The notes: generated by a model not told the origin, from the letters alone. 64,000 bases of DNA from JBHFEI01 sp041928815 (GCF_041928815.1 NZ_JBHFEI010000015.1:14632-78631), one strand, 5' to 3'. Positions 44,427-57,293 are shown, counted from the first letter of the stretch. A program made the numbers and translations.

Positions 44427-44858
44427 TCATGGCGTCAGCTTGCGGACGACCCAGGTGTAGCCGGCCTCGATCCGGTCGACGCGGGCATGGATGCCGTGGC
44501 GCAGCCGCTCCATGTCCGGCAGCGCGCCGCTGACCAGCGCCAGCGCGCGCTGCGGAAGAGAGCCCGGCCGCTCGTCTGCCGATGCGTGCGCGGCGGGAGC
44601 CGTCGCCGGTGGCACCGGCGTCGTTTCGGGCTCCGGCGCGGTTGCGACCGCTCCGCCCGGATCCGCTCCGCCTGCCGTTTCGCAGACCGCGACGATGACC
44701 GGATAGCTGCTTTTGGTATAGGCGGGCAGCTTCTTTTCGGACTGGGCGTCGCAGGCGGCGACGGTCTGCCACTGACCGTCCGCGGTCGCGATATAGTGGC
44801 ACTGGCTGACGCTGTCGTCGCAGCCGAGGATGGTCATGACGATGAGTGCGGCTTTCAT
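44427..44858 (-). CDS. Small secreted protein, Pro/Ala-rich
   Basis: 143 residues. It has a short hydrophobic leader (MKAALIVMTILG), then a Cys-rich region (GCDDSVSQCHYIATADGQWQTVAACDAQ) and a Pro/Ala linker (about 83-105). The leader is followed by 'GC', but a lipobox is not clear. I do not recognise it beyond rhizobial conserved hypothetical proteins. It lies convergent to DUF2336 and divergent from the GNAT gene. Confidence 0.65.
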   Translation of the reverse strand: MKAALIVMTILGCDDSVSQCHYIATADGQWQTVAACDAQSEKKLPAYTKSSYPVIVAVCETAGGADPGGAVATAPEPETTPVPPATAPAAHASADERPGSLPQRALALVSGALPDMERLRHGIHARVDRIEAGYTWVVRKLTP

Positions 44859-44955
44859 GGTGGTCTGTCTCTCGCGCTTGGCTTCAACTCCGGTTATAGC
44901 GGCGATTGTGCTGAATTTCCGGCGCCGACCGGGCAGGAACACGACAGGAACCGCC

Positions 44956-45414
44956 ATGACCGTCACCATCGACAGGGAACCGCCGCGCCAGCCCGGCGTC
45001 ATAGCGCTGCTGGCGCAGTCGGATGCCTATGCGCAGTCGCTCTATCCGCCGGAAAGCAATCACCTCGTTGATCTCGACGCGCTGGAGACGCCGGCGGTCT
45101 CCGTCTTCGTCGCGCGGCGCGACGGCGCGGTCGTCGGCTGCTGCGCGCTGGTCGCGGCCGGCGACGGCACGGCCGAGATCAAGCGCATGTTCGTCGATCC
45201 GGCGGCGCGGGGCCTGAAGATCGGCCGCCGCCTGCTGGAGCGGATCGAGGAGGAGGGGCGGGCGCTCGCCATTCACGCGATCCGGCTGGAGACCGGCATC
45301 TACCAGCCCGAGGCGATCGCGCTTTACCGGGGCGCCGGCTTTGCCGAAATCGAACCCTTCGGCGATTACCGGCCGGACCCGTTGAGCCTCTTCATGGAAA
45401 AGCCGCTCGGCTGA
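44956..45414 (+). CDS. GNAT-family N-acetyltransferase
   Basis: 152 residues of the GNAT fold: AVVGCCALVAAGDGTAEIKRMFVDPAARGLKIGRRLLERIEEEGRA is the acetyl-CoA-binding motif A, and RLETGIYQPEAIALYRGAGFAEIEPFGDY is motif B. The substrate is unknown. AGGAA lies before the ATG. Its stop directly abuts the stop of parE on the opposite strand. Confidence 0.93.
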   Translation: MTVTIDREPPRQPGVIALLAQSDAYAQSLYPPESNHLVDLDALETPAVSVFVARRDGAVVGCCALVAAGDGTAEIKRMFVDPAARGLKIGRRLLERIEEEGRALAIHAIRLETGIYQPEAIALYRGAGFAEIEPFGDYRPDPLSLFMEKPLG

Positions 45415-47487
<2,073 letters not shown>

Positions 47488-47657
47488 CGGTGGCGGGGAT
47501 CTCGGCGCTTGGGGTTCAGCTTGGGGTTCAACACAGGTCGCGGAGCCGGCCGAATCGGGTCGGGCTCGGCCGTCCGCTCTTTGTTCTCGTTTTAGCGCCA
47601 AGCATTGCCTTTCGGAAGCGCCGATGGCAAGGCAGGCGGCGAAGGGGAGGCCACGCC

Positions 47658-48533
47658 ATGCCTGTGTCCACAAGTCATTTGTCGATGGCTGTTGCCATCC
47701 TGCTCGCTGCCGCCGTCTGGGCGCCCCCGGCCCGGGCCGACGGGCTGAAGCCGTTCAAGGACGACCTCTTCGCCTACAGGGTGATCGAAAGCGCCGATGG
47801 CGGCGACTTCCAGCGTGTCGACTACGACGAGATGCGCGACATCAACGGTCGCGACCAGATCCCGGAGCGCCGCGTCAAGCGCGCCTATGTCGACCTCGGC
47901 GTCAAGAAGGTGCAGGCCGACGAGGTGATCGAGATCGGCGGACGCGGACTGCCGGTCACCCGCGTCGGGCGCGCCGAGGGTGCGGCCTTCACCGTGATCT
48001 TCATCCATGGCCGCGGCGGCGACCGCCGGCTCGGCGCCAACGACTATTCCTTCGGCGGCAATTTCAACCGGCTGAAGAACCTCGCCGCCGGCAATGGCGG
48101 CGCTTATTACGCGCCGAGCGTGCCCTCCTTCGATGCGGCCGGCGTCACGGCGGTCGCAGCGTTGATCGGCGAGGCGGCGCGCCGCTCGCCCGGGCGGCCG
48201 GTCGTGCTCGCCTGCGCCTCGATGGGCAGCTTCGTCTGCTGGGGGATCGCGCGCGACCCCGAGGCGACGGCGCTGCTCGCCGGCATGATCGTCATGGGCG
48301 GCGCGAGCGACGCGACCTTCGCCAGGACGGCGGCCGGAAAGCGAAGGCTGCCCCTCTATCTCAGCCATGGCAGCCGCGACAGCGTCTATGCCGCCGACAG
48401 CCAGGCCGATCTCTATGCCGGGCTGCACCGGCAGGGCTACCCCGTCCGCTTCGTGCTCTTCGAAAGCGGATCGCACGGGACGCCGGTGCGCATGACCGAC
48501 TGGCGCGACGCGCTGAACTGGATCCTGCGCTGA
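47658..48533 (+). CDS. Secreted alpha/beta hydrolase
   Basis: 291 residues with a signal peptide (MAVAILLAAAVWAPPARA). The fold shows VIFIHGRGGDRRLGANDYSFGG, a nucleophile Ser in the elbow-like CASMGSF, an Asp in GSRDSVY and a His in SGSHGTP. It is probably a periplasmic esterase or phospholipase-like enzyme of unknown substrate. GGGGAGG lies seven bases before the ATG. It is divergent from parE. Confidence 0.82.
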   Translation: MPVSTSHLSMAVAILLAAAVWAPPARADGLKPFKDDLFAYRVIESADGGDFQRVDYDEMRDINGRDQIPERRVKRAYVDLGVKKVQADEVIEIGGRGLPVTRVGRAEGAAFTVIFIHGRGGDRRLGANDYSFGGNFNRLKNLAAGNGGAYYAPSVPSFDAAGVTAVAALIGEAARRSPGRPVVLACASMGSFVCWGIARDPEATALLAGMIVMGGASDATFARTAAGKRRLPLYLSHGSRDSVYAADSQADLYAGLHRQGYPVRFVLFESGSHGTPVRMTDWRDALNWILR

Positions 48534-48691
48534 AGCCCGGCCGTCGGCCGAATGTCATGAAATTTTTACCGAAAGCATCGTCCGGCCGTTAACCACGGAT
48601 TGCGTTTCCGCCGCTTCCCGCACCTGCGTTTGCACTTCCTCAAGCCCGGCATGGGACCGTGCCGGCATTATCGAGGTTGGGGTAATTTCGC

Positions 48692-50134
48692 ATGGACGCT
48701 CGCACCGATACGCGGCACATCCCGCTCTGCGTGGATCTGGACGGCACGCTGCTCGCCGCCGACACGCTCTGGGAGGGGGTTGCCATCATCCTGCTGCGCA
48801 ATCCCTTCATGGCCTTCGCCATGGTCTTCTGGGCGCTGCGCGGCAAGGCCTGGCTGAAATACCAGGTGGCGCTCCGTTCCGGACGGGAAGGAGGCGACTG
48901 GCCCTACCGGCGCGAGGTGATCGCGAGGCTGGAGGAGGAGCGGGCCACCGGCCGCCCCGTGTTGCTCGTCACCGGCGCTGCGGAAAAGGTCGCGCGCGGC
49001 GTCGCCGAGCATACCGGACTGTTCTCGGCCGTCATCCATTCCTCCGAGGCGGTCAACCTCACCAGCCACCGCAAGCGCGACACGCTGATCGAGCGCTTCG
49101 GTGAGGGTGGGTTCGACTATATGGGCAACAGCCGCGACGACGTCGCCGTCTTCGACGTCGCCCGCAAGGCGATCGTCGTGGCACCCGACCGGGCGGCGGA
49201 GGCCTGGCGGCGCAGCCACGATGCCGAGCGGCTCGACACTGGCCGCGTCAGCCCGATCGTCGCGCTGAAGTCGATCCGCATCCACCAGTGGGCGAAGAAC
49301 GTGCTGATCGCCGTGCCGATGGTGCTGAACCACGAGGTGCTGCAGCTCGATGCGCTCTTCAACGTCATCCTCGCCTTCTTCGCCTTCAGCTTCACCGCCT
49401 CGGCGGTCTACATCATCAACGATCTCTCCGACCTGACGAACGACCGGCGCCACCCGAAGAAGTGCCGCCGCCCGCTGGCGAGCGGGCAGATGTCGGTGCC
49501 GATCGGCCTGATCACGGCCCTCTGCCTAGTCATCGCCGCGGTCTCGCTGACGACGCTGCTGCCGGTCGCCTTCGCCTTCGTGCTTGCCTTCTACGCGCTC
49601 GCGACCACGGCCTACACCTTCGTGCTGAAGCGCAAGCTCCTCGTCGACGTCTTCACGCTCGCCGGCCTCTACACGGTGCGCATCGTCGCCGGGGCGGCCG
49701 CGACCAACACCGAACTGTCCTTCTGGCTCCTGTCCTTCTCGATCTTCTTTTTCCTGAGCCTCGCGCTGGTCAAGCGCTATGTCGAGCTCGACGAATATGA
49801 CGGCAAGTCCGGCGATCCCGTTCCGGGACGCGGCTACCTGCCCGTCGATTTCGAGATGGTCGGGCAGGCGGGCGTCGCCTCGGCCTTCACCTCGGCCCTC
49901 GTGCTCGCGCTCTACATCCACAGCAAGGAAATGCAGGCGATGTATTCCGTGCCCTGGGCGCTGTGGCCGCTCTGCCCGCTGGTGCTCTACATGCTGCTGC
50001 GCATCTGGATGCTCGCCCGCCGCCACATGCTGCATGAGGATCCCGTCGTTTTCATCATGCGCGACTGGCGCAGCCAGGTCACCATGGTCGTCGGCGCGCT
50101 CCTGGTGCTGAGCGGCACGATCGGACAATACTGA
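48692..50134 (+). CDS. HAD phosphatase / UbiA prenyltransferase fusion
   Basis: 480 residues. The N-terminal HAD domain (about 1-180) has CVDLDGTLL with D15/D17, VTGAAEKVA, and GNSRDDVAVFD (145-155). The C-terminal UbiA domain has about eight membrane segments, RIHQWAKNVLIAVPM (196-210) and the Mg-binding NDLSDLTND (243-251). UbiA members of this kind (decaprenyl-phosphate phosphoribosyltransferase, Rv3806c/NoeC-like) attach phosphoribose to polyprenyl phosphate; the HAD part may remove the phosphate. The dprE1-like gene overlaps its stop (TGATG). Confidence 0.88.
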   Translation: MDARTDTRHIPLCVDLDGTLLAADTLWEGVAIILLRNPFMAFAMVFWALRGKAWLKYQVALRSGREGGDWPYRREVIARLEEERATGRPVLLVTGAAEKVARGVAEHTGLFSAVIHSSEAVNLTSHRKRDTLIERFGEGGFDYMGNSRDDVAVFDVARKAIVVAPDRAAEAWRRSHDAERLDTGRVSPIVALKSIRIHQWAKNVLIAVPMVLNHEVLQLDALFNVILAFFAFSFTASAVYIINDLSDLTNDRRHPKKCRRPLASGQMSVPIGLITALCLVIAAVSLTTLLPVAFAFVLAFYALATTAYTFVLKRKLLVDVFTLAGLYTVRIVAGAAATNTELSFWLLSFSIFFFLSLALVKRYVELDEYDGKSGDPVPGRGYLPVDFEMVGQAGVASAFTSALVLALYIHSKEMQAMYSVPWALWPLCPLVLYMLLRIWMLARRHMLHEDPVVFIMRDWRSQVTMVVGALLVLSGTIGQY

Positions 50135-51456
50135 TGGTCGACGCCGATCATGACAGCTGGGGCAGGCTCGACCGGCGCGCGCGCGCCGGCATCCCGGCCG
50201 AAACCTATCTCGATCCCGACGATCCGCCGCGCCGCGGCCAGTATTTGCCCTTCGGCAACGGCCGATCCTATGGCGACAGCTGCCACAGCGATGCCGGCAT
50301 CCTGATCGAGAACGTGCGCCGCGACCGGATCCTCTCCTTCGATCCCGGCACCGGCCTGATCCGCTGCGAGGCAGGCGTCACGCTGCGCGCGGTGCTGGAA
50401 CGCGCCATCGCACGGCGCTTCTTCCTGCCTGTGACGCCGGGCACCGCCGATGTGACGATCGGCGGCGCGATCGCCAACGACGTTCACGGCAAGAACCACC
50501 ATGCGCGCGGCACCTTCGGCCGTCATGTGACGCGGCTGGTGCTGCGCCGCTCGGACGGCACGCAGATGGTCTGTTCGCCGGGCGAGAACGTCGATTTCTT
50601 TCGCGCGACGATCGGTGGCATGGGCCTGACCGGCCTGATCCTGACCGCCGACATCCAGCTGATGAAGGTGCCGTCGCCGCATATCCAGCAGCATGCCGTG
50701 CGCTTTGACAGCCTCGACGACTATTTTTCCATCGTCGACCGGATGGATCAGGAACACGAATATTCCGTCGCCTGGATCGACCAGCTCGCGACGGGCCGGG
50801 CCATGGGCCGCGGCGTGCTGCTCGCCGGCGACCATGCCGACGGCTCCTGCGAATTTCCCGACCTCCCCGGCAAACGGCGCCTTTCCGTGCCCGTCTCGCC
50901 GCCCTTCAACATGCTGAACAGGGTGACGCTGCGCGCCTTCAACGAACTTTACTATCGCAAGGAAAAGCCGGGCGAGACGGTGAAGACGGTGAAATGGCCG
51001 GGCTATTTCTATCCGCTCGACGCGATCGGCGGCTGGAACCGGCTCTACGGCCCGCGCGGCCTCTACCAGCACCAGAGCGTCTATCCGGCGGAAAACGCGC
51101 CGGAGATCACCGCCCGGCTGATGGAGACGGCGCGGCAGGCCGGCCATGCGTCGTTTCTCACTGTGCTGAAACGGTTCGGATCCGAGCCGTCGCCGGGTCT
51201 TTTCTCCTTCCCGCGCGGCGGTTTCACCCTGACGCTCGACTTCGCCAACCAGGGACCGGCGACGACGGCGCTTCTCGACCGCCTCGATCACATCGTCACG
51301 GCGGCGGGCGGGGCGATCAACCCCTACAAGGACGCGCGCATGAGCCCGGAAACCTTCGCCGCCTCCTTCCCGGACTGGCGCGCGCTCGAGGCGCTTCGCG
51401 ATCCCGACATGATGTCCAATTTCTGGGCGCGCACGGCGATGAAGCTCCAGAAATGA
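50134..51456 (+). CDS. FAD-binding oxidoreductase, DprE1-like
   Basis: 440 residues. The PCMH/FAD-binding domain shows LPFGNGRSYGDSC (39-50) and GTADVTIGGAIANDVHGKNHHARGTFG (103-129), and a substrate domain follows with FYPLDAIGGWNRLYGPRG and TLDFANQGPATTALLDRLD. DprE1 oxidises decaprenyl-phosphoryl-ribose in arabinose donor synthesis. Given the UbiA fusion before it, the substrate is probably polyprenyl-phosphoryl pentose (inference). It is translated in coupling with that gene. Confidence 0.9.
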   Translation: MVDADHDSWGRLDRRARAGIPAETYLDPDDPPRRGQYLPFGNGRSYGDSCHSDAGILIENVRRDRILSFDPGTGLIRCEAGVTLRAVLERAIARRFFLPVTPGTADVTIGGAIANDVHGKNHHARGTFGRHVTRLVLRRSDGTQMVCSPGENVDFFRATIGGMGLTGLILTADIQLMKVPSPHIQQHAVRFDSLDDYFSIVDRMDQEHEYSVAWIDQLATGRAMGRGVLLAGDHADGSCEFPDLPGKRRLSVPVSPPFNMLNRVTLRAFNELYYRKEKPGETVKTVKWPGYFYPLDAIGGWNRLYGPRGLYQHQSVYPAENAPEITARLMETARQAGHASFLTVLKRFGSEPSPGLFSFPRGGFTLTLDFANQGPATTALLDRLDHIVTAAGGAINPYKDARMSPETFAASFPDWRALEALRDPDMMSNFWARTAMKLQK

Positions 51457-51550
51457 ACATGTCTTCCATTTTAATCAAATCGCGACGGGGCGATGCACGG
51501 AATATCAGGCTTTTTCCGGTAACAAAGCCGCCGGGAACAGGAGTACAGAC

Positions 51551-51994
51551 ATGAAGTATATCCCATTCATTCTCTTTACCGTGCTGACGAACGCGGCGGC
51601 ACAACTGATGCTGAAGCAGGGAATGATGTCGCTCGGTCCGATCTCCATGACGGCGGATACGGCGATCGTGCGCATCTTCCAGATCGTCTTCAGCCCCTGG
51701 GTGTTCGCCGGCCTGACGATGTTCGTCATTTCGATGGCCTCGCACCTCTACGTGCTGTCGAAGGTCGAACTGTCCTTCGCCTATCCCTTCCTCAGCCTCG
51801 CCTATGTGGCGGTGGCCGTCTTCGCCTATGTTCTGTTCAAGGAGGACCAGAATGCCTGGCGTATCGCCGGCATCGCCTTCATCTGCATCGGCACCGTCCT
51901 CATCGCCCAGTCCGGCACCTCGACGCATCCGTCCGAGCCGGACCTGTCCTCCGCCAGCAAGAACACGCACGTCAACCTCGGGAGCCACTCATGA
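51551..51994 (+). CDS. Small DMT-superfamily transporter (EamA/ArnE-like)
   Basis: 147 residues with four membrane segments (about 2-20, 40-65, 70-92 and 98-118): FILFTVLTNAAAQLMLKQGM and KVELSFAYPFLSLAYVAVAVFAYVLFKE. This pattern matches ArnE/ArnF- and GtrA/EmrE-like half-transporters that flip lipid-linked sugars. In this cluster it may flip the polyprenyl-linked product (inference). Its last four bases overlap the next start (ATGA). Confidence 0.85.
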   Translation: MKYIPFILFTVLTNAAAQLMLKQGMMSLGPISMTADTAIVRIFQIVFSPWVFAGLTMFVISMASHLYVLSKVELSFAYPFLSLAYVAVAVFAYVLFKEDQNAWRIAGIAFICIGTVLIAQSGTSTHPSEPDLSSASKNTHVNLGSHS

Positions 51995-53001
51995 AACACA
52001 TCATCTTCGGTGGAGACGGCTTTGTCGGCCGCCACCTGGCCAGCCGCCTCGTCAAGGACGGCGAAGAGGTCCTGATCGCCGACATCGTCAAGTCCGACCT
52101 GCCGCACTACGCCCGCGCCCGCTTCGTCCATTGCGACGTCACCAAGCTCGATCAGGTCATGGCCGTCGAGATCGGTCCGGACGACATGGTCTACAACATG
52201 GCGGCAAAAATGCTGTCGCCGCTGCAGGTGCGCGCCAAGCGCTGGGAATTCTTCTGGCCGGTCAACTATTACGGCGCCGAGAACATCATGAAGGCGACGG
52301 CCCATGCCGGGGCGAACCGGCTGGTCCAGTTCACCACCGACATGATCTACGGCCACACGGTGCAGTCGCCGCAGACGGAGGACCATCCGGCCAAGCCGCT
52401 CGGCGAATACGGCAAGTCGAAGCTCGCCACGGAAGAGCTCGCCAAGGAATGGCGCCGCCGCGGCATGAACATCTCGATCTTCCGTCCGCGCCTGATCATC
52501 GGCCCCGGCCGCCTCGGCATCCTGGAAAAGCTGTTCAAGCTGATCGACGCCAACCTGCCGGTGCCGATGATCGGCTCGGGCAAGAACCCGTACCAGTTCA
52601 TTTCGGTGTTCGACTGCGCCGAGGCCGCGCGGCTCGCCTGGAAGGGCGGCGTGCCGAACAAGGAGTATAATCTCGGTTCCGACAACCCGCCCTCGGTGCG
52701 CAAGCTTCTCGGCAATCTGATCAAGCATGCCGGTTCGAAGTCGTTCCTGCTGCCGACGCCGGCCTTCGCCGTCAAGGCGACGCTCGCGACCTTCGACTAC
52801 ATGAACATGCCGATCATGGACCCGGAGCAGTACCTGATCGCCGACGAGATGTGCATCCGCGAGACCGGCGCGCTGAAGCGCGATCTCGGCTGGAAGGCCG
52901 AATACAATGACGGCGACATGCTGATCGCCGCCTACAACGAATACCGGGCGAAGAAGTCCGGCGCCGCCTATGCCAACGCCGCCGCCGTTCCGGCCGAATA
53001 A
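51991..53001 (+). CDS. NAD-dependent epimerase/dehydratase (extended SDR)
   Basis: 336 residues. The Rossmann motif is GGDGFVG (7-13), the catalytic pair is Y140/K144 in GEYGKSK, and NYYGAENIMKATAHAG and RLIIGPGRLG are typical of sugar-nucleotide or lipid-sugar epimerases. In the cluster it may supply the reductase or epimerase step that DprE2 performs in mycobacteria, although it is of the extended SDR class. The start overlaps the transporter gene by ATGA. Confidence 0.87.
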   Translation: MKHIIFGGDGFVGRHLASRLVKDGEEVLIADIVKSDLPHYARARFVHCDVTKLDQVMAVEIGPDDMVYNMAAKMLSPLQVRAKRWEFFWPVNYYGAENIMKATAHAGANRLVQFTTDMIYGHTVQSPQTEDHPAKPLGEYGKSKLATEELAKEWRRRGMNISIFRPRLIIGPGRLGILEKLFKLIDANLPVPMIGSGKNPYQFISVFDCAEAARLAWKGGVPNKEYNLGSDNPPSVRKLLGNLIKHAGSKSFLLPTPAFAVKATLATFDYMNMPIMDPEQYLIADEMCIRETGALKRDLGWKAEYNDGDMLIAAYNEYRAKKSGAAYANAAAVPAE

Positions 53002-53020
53002 GTCAGGGGACCAGAAGACC

Positions 53021-54484
<1,464 letters not shown>

Positions 54485-54510
54485 TTCCCGACGGGCGAAG
54501 TCAGAGCGAA

Positions 54511-54540
54511 AGGGCCGCGCAAGAAGGCGCGGCCCTTTTT
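54511..54540 (+). terminator. Rho-independent terminator of the polyprenyl-sugar cluster
   Basis: GGGCCGCGC (54512-54520) pairs perfectly with GCGCGGCCC (54527-54535). The loop is AAGAAG and five T follow. It lies 27 bases after the aminotransferase stop and marks the end of the 48.7-54.5 kb gene set. Confidence 0.9.
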
Positions 54541-54544
54541 CGCG

Positions 54545-55174
54545 TCAGGACCTGAGCAGCACCTTCGTCGATCCGGCCGCCGCCGCAACCTGCTGGAAGT
54601 GGACGGCGCGCTTGGCGCTGTTGCCGCCCGAGCGCAGCAATTGCGTCTGCAACGCGTCGACCACATGGGCGGCGTCGCTCAGCGTCTTGCGCAACCGGGC
54701 CGGTTTCGTCGCCGTGTAGCGCCGGCTGGCACGGAAGCGCGTGTTGGCGCCGGGACGCGACCGGAGCGCCGGTGCCTGCGGATCGGCGTCGCGGCGCGCG
54801 ATCGCTCCCAGCTTGCCGGACGCGGACGCGATCGCCGCGCGCATCTCGTCGTAATCGGGGCCGCGCGGCACCCGCCGCGCCACGTCGCGCAACCCCTGCG
54901 CCAGGCAATCCGTGCGGTAGACCGGATCGTAGCGCCGGCACTCGCTGACGACCGCGCGGATGTTGAGGATGATGCCGTTGGTCGCAGTCTGGCTCAGCGG
55001 CGATGCCGCGACCGATCCGCCGCCATGGCCCGGCCGGCTCTGCGACTGACCGGAACTGCCGCCATCCGTCGACTGGGCGCGCACGGCATCGCCGGGGGCC
55101 AGCGCCAGGCTGGCGGCAAGCAGCAGATGGAAGACCAGCGCTGCCGGAACCCTCCGCATCGGTGTCGTCGTCAT
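54545..55174 (-). CDS. Secreted hypothetical protein
   Basis: 209 residues with a signal peptide (RVPAALVFHLLLAASLALAPGDAVRA). The mature part is Ser/Gly-rich, then helical: ILNIRAVVSECRRYDPVYRTDCLAQGLRDVARRVPRGPDYDEMRAAIASASGKL. Conserved-looking Cys are in SEC and TDC. I do not recognise the family. AGGGGA lies six bases before the ATG. It starts 13 bases after the caspase gene, so it is probably the last gene of that leftward operon. Confidence 0.7.
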   Translation of the reverse strand: MTTTPMRRVPAALVFHLLLAASLALAPGDAVRAQSTDGGSSGQSQSRPGHGGGSVAASPLSQTATNGIILNIRAVVSECRRYDPVYRTDCLAQGLRDVARRVPRGPDYDEMRAAIASASGKLGAIARRDADPQAPALRSRPGANTRFRASRRYTATKPARLRKTLSDAAHVVDALQTQLLRSGGNSAKRAVHFQQVAAAAGSTKVLLRS

Positions 55175-55187
55175 GAAATATCCCCTC

Positions 55188-56708
55188 TCACGATGGTGCG
55201 CGCCCGAAGGCGACCTGCAGGCTGCGCTGGGTGCCCGGCCCGAAGGCGCCGTCGATCGCGCCCGCATAGAATTTCTTTTCCGCCAGGATCGCCTGCAACG
55301 CCTTGCGCGTCGCGGCGGAGAACATGGTGGGCCGCGTTTCGAGCAGGTTCAGCACCGCCTCGACCCCGGAGCGCAGCGCCAGATAGAGATAGCCCGCCGC
55401 GTCCCCGGGCCCCTTGCCGGGGATCATGCCGTCGTCGATCAGGGCCGCGACGTTGAACATCGCCTGCGGATGGCGAAGGTCCGCGGCCTTCAGGAACAGC
55501 GCGATCGCCGCCTGCGGATCGCTCGGCAGTCCCGCCATGCCCTGGTAGGTGAGGACGCCGAGATCGTTGATCGCGTCCGGAAAGCCGAGATCGGCGGAGG
55601 CCCGGAAGAGGCGCAGCGCCTCGGCGACGTCCTGCGTCGTGCCGACGCCGGTCTCGTAGAGCTTCGCCAGTTCGAACATGGCCTCCGCGTCGCCGCGCTC
55701 CGCCGCTGTGCTGAAATGGCGGAACGCCTCCGCCGGCGCGTAGCGGGCGGTGTCGGGGCTCAGCGCCATGTAGCCGAGGCCGATCATCGCGCGGGTGTCG
55801 CCGTCGCCGGCAAGGGCCGCGAGCTGGACCGACTGGTCGGGCGCGAGCTTCTGCCAGGCGACCGCCTTGTCCTTGCCGTCGGGAAGCGGCTGGTCGCCGC
55901 CGGCGAGGAAGAAGGGAACGCCGGAGAGCGAGCCGTAGAAATGCGGCTGCTGCCGGTTTTCCGTCTCGCGCATGACGGCGTCGCGTACCTGCCGGAAGAG
56001 GAGGCCGATCTCGACATCTTTCTTCGGCATCAGGTCTAGCAGGGCCTGCGCGAAGGGGCTGTGGCTCCCCTTGCCGTCGAGCGCCACCTTGCCGTCCTCG
56101 GCGGCGTAGACGACCATCATGCCGCGATCGGGCGAGGGCGCCGCAAGCCCGCCGCCACGCAGGCGGTCGATCGCGCCTGCGGGAAGGGCCGCCGGCGCGG
56201 CGTCCACAGGCCCGTCCGCGAAGGGATTGTTGCGGCAGGAATCGAGGATGACGATGCGCAGCCGTCGCGCCCGGTCGACCGCCGCGAGCAGCCGTTTGAG
56301 GCTCAGCGCCCGGGCGCCGATCTCGGAGGGCGCGTCAATCGCAAGATCGACCGGCAGCAGGTAGTTCTCGCCGTCGAGCTCGACGCCGTGTCCCGCATAA
56401 TAGACGAGGGCCACATCGGCGGTTTCCGCCTGCTCGGAGAACGTATTGACCGCCGTCACCATCGCGTCGAGCGTCGCATCGAGCGCGACGGTCGTGTCGA
56501 AGCCGAGCGCGGTCAGCGTCGCGGCGATGGCGCGCGCGTCGTTCGCCGTGTTTTTCAGCGGCGTCACGGTGCGATAATCGGCAAGACCGAAGACGAGGGC
56601 GACGCGCGCGGCGGCCTCGGCGCGAAGGGGGCCTGCGAGAAGCGCGCAGGCGAGCATGAGGGCGGCGATCAGGCGGCGCGGCGTCAGGGAGAAAGGGCCT
56701 GGCATCAT
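55188..56708 (-). CDS. Caspase-like (metacaspase) protein with Sel1 repeats and peptidoglycan-binding domain
   Basis: About 506 residues. A signal peptide (RRLIAALMLACALLAGPLRAEA) precedes a caspase p20 domain with the catalytic His107 in YYAGHG and Cys158 in LDSCRNN. The middle part (about 290-430) has Sel1-like repeats (AMFELAKLYETGVGTTQDVAEALRLFRASADLG). The last 60 residues, TRKALQAILAEKKFYAGAIDGAFGPGTQRSL, look like a peptidoglycan-binding domain. It is exported, probably periplasmic. ATG 56708 is preferred, with GGAG upstream. Confidence 0.88.
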   Translation of the reverse strand: MMPGPFSLTPRRLIAALMLACALLAGPLRAEAAARVALVFGLADYRTVTPLKNTANDARAIAATLTALGFDTTVALDATLDAMVTAVNTFSEQAETADVALVYYAGHGVELDGENYLLPVDLAIDAPSEIGARALSLKRLLAAVDRARRLRIVILDSCRNNPFADGPVDAAPAALPAGAIDRLRGGGLAAPSPDRGMMVVYAAEDGKVALDGKGSHSPFAQALLDLMPKKDVEIGLLFRQVRDAVMRETENRQQPHFYGSLSGVPFFLAGGDQPLPDGKDKAVAWQKLAPDQSVQLAALAGDGDTRAMIGLGYMALSPDTARYAPAEAFRHFSTAAERGDAEAMFELAKLYETGVGTTQDVAEALRLFRASADLGFPDAINDLGVLTYQGMAGLPSDPQAAIALFLKAADLRHPQAMFNVAALIDDGMIPGKGPGDAAGYLYLALRSGVEAVLNLLETRPTMFSAATRKALQAILAEKKFYAGAIDGAFGPGTQRSLQVAFGRAPS

Positions 56709-56717
56709 CACGCTCTC

Positions 56718-57293
56718 CTATCGAAGCGTCGAGATCTCGACCCGACGGTTTCGGCCGTCGGTCGGCTGGTCGGGGAAGAGCAGGGCGGTTTCGCCGAAGG
56801 CGCGCAGCGTGAGGCGGTCGGCGGCGATGCCGAAGCGTTCCTCGAGATAGCGGATCGCCGCCGCCGCCCGCCTTTCGCTGAGCGCGAGATTGGCGTCCGC
56901 CGCGCCCGTCGCGTCGGTGTGGCCGCCGACGACGAAGCGGTGGGGGGCAAGATCCGGGCTTTCCAGTGCCGCACCGAGGCTGTCGAGCAGCGCGCGGGCC
57001 TCGGGCGTCAGTTCCGCCGAATTCAGCCGGAAGGTGACCGCGAGGTTGACGGTTGCCGCAAGCGTGTCGCCATAGGCGTTGACGGTCTTTGCGCCGTCCG
57101 GCGCCTGGATGGATGCGCCGACTGGCTGCACGAGAAGCCCGCGCGTCAGCGCGCCGTCGTCGGCGTGCCCGGGCAGCAGGCGGTCGCGGATCTCCTCCGG
57201 AGAGGCGGAGGAAAGGATGACGGGCTCGCCCGCCATCGCGGCCGCCGGTGCGGAGAGAGCCGCCAGCAGGATCAAGCCGATGCGGCCGACCAT
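56718..57293 (-). CDS. OmpA-family protein
   Basis: 191 residues with a signal peptide (VGRIGLILLAALSAPAAAMA) and a C-terminal OmpA domain: FRLNSAELTPEARALLDSLG, VVGGHTDATGAADANLALSERRAAAAIRYLEERFG and NRRVEIS. The Asp and Arg that bind diaminopimelate in peptidoglycan are present in GHTDATG and LSERR. AGGAGG lies five bases before the ATG. It is first in a leftward operon with the caspase-like gene (9-base gap). Confidence 0.92.
   Translation of the reverse strand: MVGRIGLILLAALSAPAAAMAGEPVILSSASPEEIRDRLLPGHADDGALTRGLLVQPVGASIQAPDGAKTVNAYGDTLAATVNLAVTFRLNSAELTPEARALLDSLGAALESPDLAPHRFVVGGHTDATGAADANLALSERRAAAAIRYLEERFGIAADRLTLRAFGETALLFPDQPTDGRNRRVEISTLR

Noticed and set aside
44416..44427. 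12-bp palindrome GAGCGGCCGCTC between convergent genes
   Set aside because: A simple GC palindrome with no loop and no T-run. It is explained by composition.
48588..48595. TTAACC upstream of the HAD-UbiA gene as a CtrA site
   Set aside because: There is no second TTAA-like half at 7 bases on either side, so it is only a half-site.
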